DNA from: Lachnospiraceae bacterium
GTDB lineage: Bacteria; Bacillota; Clostridia; Lachnospirales; Lachnospiraceae
Direction of reading: 5' to 3'
Assembly: GCA_015258095.1 (NCBI GenBank)
Contig: JABZIV010000026.1
Span: 1-29,958 of the forward strand
Length of the DNA stretch: 29,958 bases
The notes below the pieces were generated by a model, which did not search any database, was not told the DNA's origin, and saw nothing but the letters and a program-made list of their open reading frames with translations. Shown piece by piece: positions 8,298 through 15,003 of this stretch (positions within the stretch are counted from its first letter, which is position 1; the number at the start of each line of letters is the position of its first letter). The translations under genes and the position numbers were made by a program.

Positions 8298-9485
8298 ATG
8301 GAAACGAAGATATTTTCCAAAGAGAATATAGACGAAGCGGCGGAAATCCTTCGACGGGGCGGCTTGGTCGCATTTCCTACAGAAACGGTTTACGGTTTAG
8401 GGGGAAATGGTCTGGATCCGGAAGCGGCGAGAAAGATTTATGCAGCGAAAGGCCGTCCTTCCGACAATCCGTTGATTTTACATGTGGCAAAAATCGAAGA
8501 GGTTCTTCCGCTTGTGGATTCGATTCCGGAAAAGGCAAGACTTCTCATGGAGTCCTTCTGGCCGGGACCGCTTACCCTGATTATGAAGAAGTCTCCCCTC
8601 GTCCCCCTGGAGAGTACGGGAGGGCTGCAAACGGTGGCGATTCGTTGTCCGGACAATGCCCTTACTCTTTCTCTGATTGAGAAGGCGGGGATTCCCGTTG
8701 CGGGGCCATCCGCGAATCTTTCAGGTCACCCGAGCCCGACGGAGGCGGCGCACGTTTATCATGACCTTGCCGGACGAATCGAGGGCATTCTGGATGACGG
8801 AGCGGTCGGTATCGGAGTAGAGTCTACCATCCTGGATATGAGTACGGACTGTCCCACGCTGCTTCGGCCGGGAGCCATTACGCTTAAGGATTTGGAAGAG
8901 GTGCTATCGGAGAAACCGGAAGTTGACCCGACCCTTCTCGGAAAAAAGATGGAGGATGGCTTCATTCCGAAGGCACCGGGGATGAAATACCGTCACTATG
9001 CGCCGCGTGCGGAGATGATTCTTTTTCGTGCGCGTAAGGCGGAGAATGCGGACAGGCGTATTGCGGAGGCGATTCTGCGCTTCGTGCGGGAGTGGAAAGA
9101 ACAGCAGGAGAAGCAGGACAGGCCAGAGGAAAGCCAAGAGGAAAAGCGGCAGGAAAAGCAGAGTAAAGAAGAGAAAAGGCGGCAGGATAAGAAAGAGAAT
9201 AAGCGGAAGGATTCGGGGCTTTTTAAGATTGCCATTCTTTGCGCGGAGGAGACGAAGAAAGAGTACGCTTCGTTTTGCGCAGAGAAGGGAATTCTCTTGA
9301 AAGTACTGGGAAAGCGGGAAGAACCGTTATCGATGACACACAATCTTTTTCGTATACTTCGGGATTGCGATGAAGAAGGGGTGGAACTTATCCTGTCAGA
9401 AGCATATTCCGAAGAAGGAGTGGGCTTTGCCCTGATGAATCGGATGAAGAAAGCGGCGGGACAGAAGATTATGGATATAGACTAA
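8298..9485 (+). CDS. Threonylcarbamoyl-AMP synthase, Sua5 type
   Basis: The 395-residue protein makes threonylcarbamoyl-AMP for the t6A37 modification of ANN-decoding tRNAs. The YrdC domain (about 1-205) contains FPTETVYGLG, KGRPSDNPL, WPGPLT and GPSANLSG. The C-terminal Sua5 domain starts near 225 with APGMKYRHYAPRA. This domain is split by a lysine/glutamate/glutamine/arginine-rich stretch (about 267-306), which accounts for the length above the usual 340-350. GGAGCATTTGGC precedes the ATG. The last codons (9444-9482) are duplicated 1 kb downstream, beyond the toxin-antitoxin module. The extant protein ends at DID, two residues shorter than the duplicated tail would give. Confidence 0.93.
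   Translation: METKIFSKENIDEAAEILRRGGLVAFPTETVYGLGGNGLDPEAARKIYAAKGRPSDNPLILHVAKIEEVLPLVDSIPEKARLLMESFWPGPLTLIMKKSPLVPLESTGGLQTVAIRCPDNALTLSLIEKAGIPVAGPSANLSGHPSPTEAAHVYHDLAGRIEGILDDGAVGIGVESTILDMSTDCPTLLRPGAITLKDLEEVLSEKPEVDPTLLGKKMEDGFIPKAPGMKYRHYAPRAEMILFRARKAENADRRIAEAILRFVREWKEQQEKQDRPEESQEEKRQEKQSKEEKRRQDKKENKRKDSGLFKIAILCAEETKKEYASFCAEKGILLKVLGKREEPLSMTHNLFRILRDCDEEGVELILSEAYSEEGVGFALMNRMKKAAGQKIMDID
9444..9482. repeat. 39-bp direct repeat, left copy (3' end of sua5)
   Basis: This stretch encodes the Sua5 C-terminus and recurs at 10461-10499 with 38 of 39 bases identical (G to A at the thirtieth base). The two copies bracket the type III toxin-antitoxin module, as attachment-like or duplication junctions would. 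Confidence 0.92.
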
Positions 9486-9510
9486 GAAATACGCGGTTGG
9501 AATTCGTAGT

Positions 9511-9554
9511 TTCCCCGTTTAAGGGGAGAGAAAAACCTTCTGGGGCTGGTTTTT
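9511..9554. terminator. Probable bidirectional terminator between sua5 and the convergent toxin gene
   Basis: Two adjacent inverted repeats lie here. CCCC (9513-9516) pairs with GGGG (9523-9526). AAAAACC (9531-9537) pairs with GGTTTTT (9548-9554), giving a T-tract in both directions. The second overlaps the toxin stop codon. Confidence 0.55.
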
Positions 9555-10191
9555 AAATGTCCGAAGAGACCTCTTTTTTATACGTATCTGCCGCAGATTC
9601 CAACAACTTATAATTGCAGTGATACTGTGCAACCACTCCGGACTGCATCTGTTTTTCATATATTTTTTTAGCTTTGTTTTCAATCTGTGCTTTTATTTTT
9701 TTGCAGAAGAAATACTCTTTAATCATCAGGTTTCTTCGTTGTTCTTCTTCAAGTTCTGTTGATTTGGTACTTAATTCTGCATAGGTATATACCCCTTCCA
9801 CTACAGGGAACATTTTTTTGATTTCCAGGACAGAAAGAATTCTTTTTTTGTGGTAAATAAACTCATCTTCCGGAATGTTTTTCTGTCGTAACTTATTAAA
9901 ATCGGATTCATTAACAATAATATCATACGGATCTGTTTTGGCTGACCTTATATCAATTTCCTCATATATACGATAATTTGTTGCGGTCACATCTCTCCAG
10001 TGAATATGTTTTTCCTTTGCAGACGTGAGCGGAATTACATATTTTCGGTCATGACAGTTCGTTAAAATACCCAGATGTGGTTTTTTAGAATAGTCTGTAT
10101 TGGATGAAAAAAATATTTCAGAATCAAAGCCTCTTAAATATTTTAAATACTCTGTATCTATAAATACAAAACGAAATTCTTCAAAGTTCAA
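9553..10191 (-). CDS. ToxN/AbiQ family endoribonuclease toxin of a type III TA system
   Basis: The 212-residue product (TTG start) has the family N-terminus EEFRFVFIDTEYLKYLRGFD. The hallmark segment is HLGILTNCHDRKYVIPLTSAK, with the PLTSxK active-site motif at 54-59. A later stretch, HKKRILSVLEIKKMFPVVEG, also matches ToxN/AbiQ. These toxins cut RNA and are held inactive by a repeated pseudoknot RNA; several give phage defence by abortive infection. The TTG at 10191 has AAGGAG six bases before it. An upstream ATG at 10251 would lie inside the antitoxin repeat and before the terminator, so it is rejected. The protein is longer than typical ToxN (about 170-180) because of a charged C-terminal helix region. 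Its base composition is more AT-rich than its neighbours, which suggests transfer. Confidence 0.9.
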   Translation of the reverse strand: MNFEEFRFVFIDTEYLKYLRGFDSEIFFSSNTDYSKKPHLGILTNCHDRKYVIPLTSAKEKHIHWRDVTATNYRIYEEIDIRSAKTDPYDIIVNESDFNKLRQKNIPEDEFIYHKKRILSVLEIKKMFPVVEGVYTYAELSTKSTELEEEQRRNLMIKEYFFCKKIKAQIENKAKKIYEKQMQSGVVAQYHCNYKLLESAADTYKKEVSSDI

Positions 10192-10206
10192 TTTTCGCTC
10201 CTTATG

Positions 10207-10232
10207 AAAAGAGGGAAGCCTCGAGGCTCCCC
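10207..10232 (-). terminator. Intrinsic terminator between antitoxin RNA and toxin gene
   Basis: On the minus strand GGGGAGCC (10232-10225) pairs with GGCTTCCC (10220-10213) around a TCGA loop, followed by TCTTTT. A leaky terminator in this spot, between repeats and toxin, is a defining feature of type III TA loci. It sets excess antitoxin over toxin transcript. Confidence 0.88.
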
Positions 10233-10235
10233 TTA

Positions 10236-10314
10236 CTTTATCGTCTCTCATTTATTGGCTGAGAATCACCGAACATTATCGCTTCCCTCTTTAAAATGGT
10301 GGAGAATCACCAAA
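10236..10314 (-). ncRNA. Type III antitoxin RNA, two tandem repeats of about 40 nt
   Basis: Read on the minus strand, unit A (10314-10274, 41 nt) and unit B (10273-10236, 38 nt) both begin TTYGGTGATTCTC and end near CGATAA. In each, GGTG pairs with downstream CACC (unit A) or weakly with GCC (unit B). The loop TTCTC can pair with downstream GAGGG (10289-10285) or GAGAG (10249-10245), giving an H-type pseudoknot. The pairing is kept although the base differs. This matches the antitoxin architecture of ToxIN/AbiQ-type systems, where the toxin cuts the precursor into single repeats. Two full repeats is at the low end for the class. Confidence 0.82.
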
Positions 10315-10366
10315 CACAGCACACAACATAAAATATATTAATCGCTGTCAATCTAACTTTGTAGGA

Positions 10367-10395
10367 ATTATACTATATCACCGATGATTTTTCAA
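10367..10395 (-). promoter_or_regulatory. Promoter of the type III TA module
   Basis: On the minus strand TTGAAA (10395-10390), 17 bases, TATAAT (10372-10367). The transcript would enter the antitoxin repeats after about 45-50 nt. A second TTGACA (10351-10346) lies downstream with only a poorly placed TATGTT, and is a weaker alternative. Confidence 0.8.
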
Positions 10396-10460
10396 GAGAT
10401 GTAAGTTCATGTTCAACGTTCGAACTGTCTTGCCATAGGATTCACCTTACGGACTTTAGA

Positions 10461-10508
10461 ATGAAGAAAGCGGCGGGACAGAAGATTATAGATATAGACG
10501 AAGTATAA
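10461..10508 (+). pseudogene. Orphan C-terminal tail of sua5
   Basis: Bases 10461-10499 repeat the sua5 3' end (38/39 identity with 9444-9482). The frame stays open to a TAA at 10506-10508 and would read MKKAAGQKIIDIDEV. No Sua5-like sequence precedes it. It is best read as the original end of sua5, displaced by insertion or duplication of the TA module; the present gene was completed by the left copy. Confidence 0.85.
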
Positions 10509-10562
10509 ATTATTCATTTTAAATCTATATAAGTGGCAAAAAACTTTTATGCCTGTCTGCAC

Positions 10563-10591
10563 TAGGAACTTTCTCTCCCTCCATGTACAAT
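10563..10591 (+). promoter_or_regulatory. Weak promoter candidate for the acetyltransferase gene
   Basis: TACAAT at 10586-10591 is a good -10 box, 38 bp before the start. The matching -35 position (TAGGAA) is poor. The rest of 10252-10629 holds the antitoxin repeats, their promoter and the sua5 tail. Confidence 0.35.
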
Positions 10592-10629
10592 AGAGTCGGT
10601 AGGATGGCAGCCTACAGAAAGGGGTGCCT

Positions 10630-11454
10630 ATGCAGAAAGAAATGGAGGAAAGAAACATTCATCTGAAAGAACAGATGATGTTTTCGGAATTGTTAGAGCG
10701 GATAGAGAAAAGAAGAAGAAAAATTCATAGAGTATTTGACGGAGATAGAGAGGCAGCTGAGGGATTTGGCGGCCTCTTTTCTGACTTACAGGAAGAAATC
10801 AAGCGATGTGAGGAGGATAGTCCCGAGAAACGAAGCCCGGCTTTTGATCCGGAAGCCTTGCCGAAGACGGGAGAACTTTTGATTGAAGGAGAACGACTTT
10901 GTCTGCTTGGTATGCAAGAGAAAGACAGGAAGGACTATCTGGAAGTGGAGAAGGATGTGTCTTTCTTTAAGGAGGCGTTTTCAGACGAGAGCTTTTTAGC
11001 AAAGCTTTGGGAAGAGTTTTTCCGAAAGAATCGGGCGTATTACAGTATCTTTAACTGGGATGCCGTGTTCCTTGGGTATTGCGGGATTTTGAACTTACAG
11101 GCAAAGCCATGGGAGATGGCTATCGCCCTGAAAGAGAAGTATCAGGGGCAGGGTATCGGACCCGAGAGTCTGCTCCTTCTTATGAAAGCGTTGAAAAGGC
11201 GTACCGGAGAGCGCGTCTTTCGGGGTAGAGTGGATGCGGATAATGAAGCCTCCATCAGTATGATGCGGAAAATAGGCGGAAAAGCGCATGGCATCAGTGA
11301 GTTTTTCCTGCATGGGAAGAAGCTACAGAACTATGAGAAGAAGAACGAGTATCTGGTTGATCAGCGCTTAAAGGAGCTCGCGGAAGAGTTTCAGGTAGAG
11401 CCGCAGGAACTGCTCGGGCATTCCTTGGAGTTTTGGGTAGAACTTCCGGAATAG
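10630..11454 (+). CDS. GNAT family N-acetyltransferase
   Basis: The 274-residue protein has a charged helical N-terminal part (about 1-75) of unknown role. A RimJ/RimL-like GNAT domain follows at about 82-230. The acetyl-CoA pyrophosphate loop is QGQGIG (about 172-177), in KEKYQGQGIGPESL, and a typical VDADNEASISMMRKIGG segment follows. The acceptor is not predictable. The ATG at 10630 has AAAGGGG five bases upstream; the GTG at 10624 overlaps that ribosome binding site and is rejected. It stands alone, between the displaced sua5 tail and the hydrogenase maturation cluster. Confidence 0.82.
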   Translation: MQKEMEERNIHLKEQMMFSELLERIEKRRRKIHRVFDGDREAAEGFGGLFSDLQEEIKRCEEDSPEKRSPAFDPEALPKTGELLIEGERLCLLGMQEKDRKDYLEVEKDVSFFKEAFSDESFLAKLWEEFFRKNRAYYSIFNWDAVFLGYCGILNLQAKPWEMAIALKEKYQGQGIGPESLLLLMKALKRRTGERVFRGRVDADNEASISMMRKIGGKAHGISEFFLHGKKLQNYEKKNEYLVDQRLKELAEEFQVEPQELLGHSLEFWVELPE

Positions 11455-11526
11455 CGTTTTTAAGTATAAATTTCAGGGCAAAGCTTTTGTAGTAAAGTGA
11501 GTCGGGTTTAGAAGAAGGAAAAGAAA

Positions 11527-11570
11527 TAAAGCGGTGAATCAAGAGAGGGACGCTCTGATTTGCCGCTTTA
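11527..11570. terminator. Long inverted repeat, possible terminator after the acetyltransferase
   Basis: TAAAGCGG (11527-11534) pairs with CCGCTTTA (11563-11570). Inside it AATCA pairs with TGATT and GAG with CTC, around a short loop. No clear T-tract follows on the plus strand, so termination is only probable. Confidence 0.45.
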
Positions 11571-11579
11571 CTATTCATA

Positions 11580-11613
11580 ACGAGTGTCGCTCAAAAAGCG
11601 TGTGGTATCTCAT
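11580..11613. repeat. Dispersed hairpin-type repeat, decayed copy
   Basis: AACGAGTGTCGCT, an A-rich loop, then AGCGTGTGGTATCTCATT resembles the perfect hairpin at 21732-21767 base for base over most of its length. Both follow a terminator-like hairpin. The region 11614-11912 otherwise holds only an AT-rich stretch and the promoter below. Confidence 0.55.
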
Positions 11614-11729
11614 TTGATTTATATATCATTGTTTATTGCGAAAATTGAATAAATAATGCGAGAAAGAACAGATACAGTAGAATGTATACATAATACCTAT
11701 AAATATATCGAATAATCCATTTTCTATTA

Positions 11730-11738
11730 TGCTATAAT
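11730..11738 (+). promoter_or_regulatory. Extended -10 promoter of the hydrogenase maturation cluster
   Basis: TGCTATAAT (TGn plus a perfect TATAAT at 11733-11738) lies 175 bp before the regulator gene. There is no good -35 box, as expected for extended -10 promoters. The long leader (about 11745-11912) shows no recognised motif. Confidence 0.55.
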
Positions 11739-11912
11739 GACAAAATATAGATTGCCGTTCTACTGTTTTCCGAGAGTGACGAGCGGATACGATAACGGAA
11801 ATTGCCGGGAAATGAACTAATCGGGATTGCGAACGTAATCCAAAATCGGGAGACATCCGGAATCGGGAGCCGAGGAAGATTGCAGGAACGGATAGGGAAG
11901 GAGGATTTGCTT

Positions 11913-12164
11913 ATGGAACAGGAGAGCAGAATTGCCGTGATGGCGATTATCGTAGAGGACAGGGATTCCGTAGACGTACTCAATGCACTGCTTCATGAAT
12001 ATGGAGATTACATTGTGGGAAGAATGGGACTGCCCTATGGAAAGAAGAAGGTACATATTGTGTCCATTGCGCTGGATGCGCCGAATGACACGATTTCCGC
12101 TCTTGCCGGAAAGATTGGCAACATTCCGGGAATCAGCGTAAAGACGGCCTATGCAGGAGTGTAG
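11913..12164 (+). CDS. TM1266-type iron-only hydrogenase system regulator
   Basis: The 83-residue protein has the ACT/NikR-C-like pattern of the TM1266 family: RIAVMAIIVEDRDSVDVLNALLHEYGDYIVGRMGLPY, then a KVHIVSIALDAP strand and a helix. The family is found next to hydrogenase maturase genes and is thought to be regulatory, although its ligand and mechanism are not established. The ATG at 11913 has AGGAGG eight bases upstream. The open frame to 11802 lacks a ribosome binding site. It is the first gene of the hyd maturation group, 10 bp before hydE. Confidence 0.88.
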   Translation: MEQESRIAVMAIIVEDRDSVDVLNALLHEYGDYIVGRMGLPYGKKKVHIVSIALDAPNDTISALAGKIGNIPGISVKTAYAGV

Positions 12165-12174
12165 AAAGGAAGCG

Positions 12175-13251
12175 ATGCCGGAGGGGGGAGCATCTGAGAA
12201 CGTTGTCCGTGCCTTATTGCAAGAGCTCTATCAGCTGCATCACTTAGACCTTTCATCATACGAGCGCTTGCTTTTGGAGCGAACGGAGGCAGACGAAGAA
12301 CTTGCCCGACAGCTTGCAAGGGAATGCACGGAGAAGTACTACGGGCGGGGCGTTTATACGAGAGGACTCATCGAATTTACGAACTATTGCAAGAACAATT
12401 GCCACTACTGCGGAATACAGCGGGGCAATCAGGAAGTGGAGCGCTATAGGCTTAGCAAGGAAGAGATTCTTTCCTGCTGTGAGGAAGGCTATCGCCTCGG
12501 ATTTCGCACTTTTGTTCTGCAAGGCGGGGAAGATCCTTATTTTACGGATGAGAAGATCGTTGAGATTGTGCAGGCTATCAAGAAAGGATTTCCGGATTGT
12601 GCCGTAACCCTTTCCATAGGAGAGAAGTCTCGAGCATCTTACGAGAAATATTTTCACGCGGGAGCAGATCGCTATCTTCTTCGCCATGAGACGGCGGACA
12701 GAGAACACTATCAGTACCTTCATCCGAAGGAGCTGAGCTGGGAGAACAGGATGCGTTGTCTTCAAGATTTAAAGGACATCGGCTTTCAGGTGGGTTGCGG
12801 TTTTATGGTGGGTTCTCCGCATCAGACCGCGAAGACCCTGGCGAAAGACCTGTATTTTATTCAGGAATTTCAGCCGGATATGTGCGGCATCGGCCCGTTT
12901 ATTCCGCAGCACGCGACAGTCTTTGCGAAGGAGACGGCGGGAACATTGCAAGATACCCTGTTCCTCTTATCGCTTCTTCGCCTGATTCACCCGAATATGC
13001 TGATTCCGGCGACGACCGCACTGGGAACCATCGATAAACGGGGACGGGAACTGGGCATCCTCTCCGGAGCGAATGTCCTTATGCCGAATCTTTCGCCGAC
13101 AGCGGTCAGAAAGAAATATCTCCTCTATGACAACAAGATTTGTACCGGAGATGAGTCTGCACAGTGCAGAGCCTGTCTTTCGAGAAGGATGGAATCCGTC
13201 GGTGCCCACCTTCTTGTGGATCGGGGAGATGTCAAGAAAATTACATATTGA
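12175..13251 (+). CDS. hydE: [FeFe]-hydrogenase H-cluster radical SAM maturase HydE
   Basis: This is a 358-residue radical SAM enzyme of H-cluster assembly. It acts with HydG and HydF to build the two-iron subcluster. The SAM-cluster motif CxxxCxxC is C72, C76, C79, in YCKNNCHYCGIQRGN. A second, non-essential cluster site typical of HydE is present near the C-terminus as CTGDESAQCRAC. An ATG at 12151 inside the regulator gene is open, but the ATG at 12175 has GAAAGGAAGCG in front and is preferred. The structural hydrogenase is not in the window. Confidence 0.94.
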   Translation: MPEGGASENVVRALLQELYQLHHLDLSSYERLLLERTEADEELARQLARECTEKYYGRGVYTRGLIEFTNYCKNNCHYCGIQRGNQEVERYRLSKEEILSCCEEGYRLGFRTFVLQGGEDPYFTDEKIVEIVQAIKKGFPDCAVTLSIGEKSRASYEKYFHAGADRYLLRHETADREHYQYLHPKELSWENRMRCLQDLKDIGFQVGCGFMVGSPHQTAKTLAKDLYFIQEFQPDMCGIGPFIPQHATVFAKETAGTLQDTLFLLSLLRLIHPNMLIPATTALGTIDKRGRELGILSGANVLMPNLSPTAVRKKYLLYDNKICTGDESAQCRACLSRRMESVGAHLLVDRGDVKKITY

Positions 13252-13352
13252 TTTAAAAAGATTACTGTATCTGAGCGGGATGTATCCTGATTTGCAATGG
13301 CTGAAAAGAGGCTTTTGCGGAATCGGTACTCAGACCGAAAGAAGGAGGAATT

Positions 13353-14801
13353 ATGTCTTACAATCCAAAATCATTAGAAGCAGAAGAATTCATTTCCCAC
13401 GAGGAAATTCTGGAAACGCTCCGTTTTGCGGATGAGAAGAAAAACGATCGGGCGTATATCGAATCCCTATTAGAAAAAGCCAAACCGAAATATAAGCCGG
13501 ACGGAAGTCTGGACTGTGCCGGATTAAATCACAGAGAGGCGTCCGTGCTTTTAGCGTGTGAGATTCCCGATTTGAATCAAAAGATGATTTCCCTCGCAGA
13601 GGAAATCAAGAAGGCCTTTTACGGCAACCGAATCGTACTTTTTGCCCCCCTCTACCTCTCGAATTATTGTGTAAACGGCTGCACGTACTGTCCTTATCAT
13701 GCGAAGAACAAGACGATTGGAAGAAGGAAGCTGACGCAGGAAGAAATCAAAAAAGAGGTTATTGCTTTGCAGGACATGGGGCATAAGAGACTTGCACTTG
13801 AGGCCGGAGAAGACCCGATCAACAATCCGATAGAGTATATTCTGGAGAGTATCAAGACCATTTACAGCATTCACCATAAAAATGGAGATATTCGTAGAGT
13901 CAATGTCAATATTGCGGCAACCACAGTGGAGAATTATCGGAAGTTAAAAGAGGCCGGTATCGGAACCTATATTCTTTTCCAGGAAACCTATCATAAAGAG
14001 GGGTATGAGGCTTTACATCCGACCGGACCGAAGCACAACTATAAGTATCATACGGAAGCGATGGACAGGGCGATGGAAGGGGGAATTGATGATGTGGGAA
14101 TCGGTGTTCTCTTCGGACTGGATAAGTATCGTTATGAGTTCGCAGGACTCCTGATGCACGCGGAGCACTTGGAAGCCGTGCATGGCGTGGGCCCGCACAC
14201 CATATCCGTACCGAGACTGAAAAAGGCCGATGACATTGATCCGACCCAGTTTGACAACGGAATTGATGATGAAATCTTTGCGAAAATCATTGCCTGCATT
14301 CGCATTGCCGTACCTTATACCGGAATGATTATCTCGACCAGAGAGTCGGAAGAAGTGCGGAAAAAAGCGCTCGCCATGGGGATTTCCCAGATTTCCGGTG
14401 CGTCCAGAACTTCCGTCGGCGGATACACGGACAAAGAAAGACCGCATGATACGGAGCAGTTTGATGTTTCCGACCAGAGAACCCTCGATGAAGTGGTGAA
14501 ATGGCTTATGGACCTCGGCTATATCCCGTCTTTCTGTACTGCCTGCTATAGAGAAGGGAGAACCGGCGACCGCTTTATGTCTCTTTGCAAGTCCGGACAG
14601 ATTCAGAACTGCTGTCATCCGAACGCTTTAATGACTTTGGCGGAGTACCTGACCGACTATGCAAGCCCCGAAACCAGAAAATGCGGAGAAGAGCTTATTG
14701 AGGAGGAATTGGAGACGATTCCGAACGCAAACCGAAGCAGAATTGCAGGGGAGCATATCGAGAGCATTTATCAGTCCAATAAGCGGGATTTCTACTTCTA
14801 A
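13353..14801 (+). CDS. hydG: [FeFe]-hydrogenase H-cluster radical SAM maturase HydG
   Basis: The 482-residue radical SAM tyrosine lyase supplies the CO and CN ligands as an iron-cysteine synthon. The SAM cluster motif is C106, C110, C113 (YCVNGCTYCPYH). The C-terminal auxiliary cluster motif CX2CX22C is C395, C398 and C421, starting in FCTACYREGRTGDRF. AGAAGGAGGAATT precedes the ATG. It follows hydE by 101 bp and is followed by a large inverted repeat before hydF. Length and both cluster motifs are complete, so it should be active. Confidence 0.96.
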   Translation: MSYNPKSLEAEEFISHEEILETLRFADEKKNDRAYIESLLEKAKPKYKPDGSLDCAGLNHREASVLLACEIPDLNQKMISLAEEIKKAFYGNRIVLFAPLYLSNYCVNGCTYCPYHAKNKTIGRRKLTQEEIKKEVIALQDMGHKRLALEAGEDPINNPIEYILESIKTIYSIHHKNGDIRRVNVNIAATTVENYRKLKEAGIGTYILFQETYHKEGYEALHPTGPKHNYKYHTEAMDRAMEGGIDDVGIGVLFGLDKYRYEFAGLLMHAEHLEAVHGVGPHTISVPRLKKADDIDPTQFDNGIDDEIFAKIIACIRIAVPYTGMIISTRESEEVRKKALAMGISQISGASRTSVGGYTDKERPHDTEQFDVSDQRTLDEVVKWLMDLGYIPSFCTACYREGRTGDRFMSLCKSGQIQNCCHPNALMTLAEYLTDYASPETRKCGEELIEEELETIPNANRSRIAGEHIESIYQSNKRDFYF

Positions 14802-14837
14802 CTTTATGTATGAAAATTTGAAAAAATGATTTTCTGT

Positions 14838-14963
14838 CATTTTGTGATTGCCGTATGGGGACAATCTGAGCCCGTGGGTTCTTCGTTTTTGGTATTGTAA
14901 AAACTTAGAACCCCTACGTGGCGAGGTTAGCGAGAGCGTGTCCCCATACGGCAATGCAAAATG
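14838..14963. repeat. Large nested inverted repeat between hydG and hydF
   Basis: A perfect 17-bp inverted repeat (14847-14863 with 14939-14955, core GCCGTATGGGGACA) is flanked by CATTTTG (14838-14844) and CAAAATG (14957-14963). Inside, GGGTTCT (14876-14882) pairs with AGAACCC (14907-14913), and GTTTTT (14885-14890) with AAAAAC (14899-14904). No T-tract follows on the plus strand. It could be a MITE-like element, or an RNA structure separating hydF from hydG. The 202-bp gap holds nothing else apart from the hydF ribosome binding site. Confidence 0.85.
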
Positions 14964-15003
14964 AAGAAAGTTTAACTCAATCATCTGCACTTAAGGAGGA
15001 ACC

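Noticed and set aside
10192..10251. Upstream ATG start for the ToxN-like gene
   Set aside because: It would place the protein start inside antitoxin unit B and across the terminator. The TTG at 10191 has a well-spaced AAGGAG and gives the family N-terminus.
10236..10314. CRISPR or mobile-element repeats beside the toxin gene
   Set aside because: Only two units without spacers, located between a promoter and an intrinsic terminator in front of a ToxN-like gene. A type III antitoxin explains them fully.
11802..11912. N-terminal extension of the TM1266-like regulator
   Set aside because: The open frame upstream has no RBS. ATG 11913 with AGGAGG gives the standard family length.
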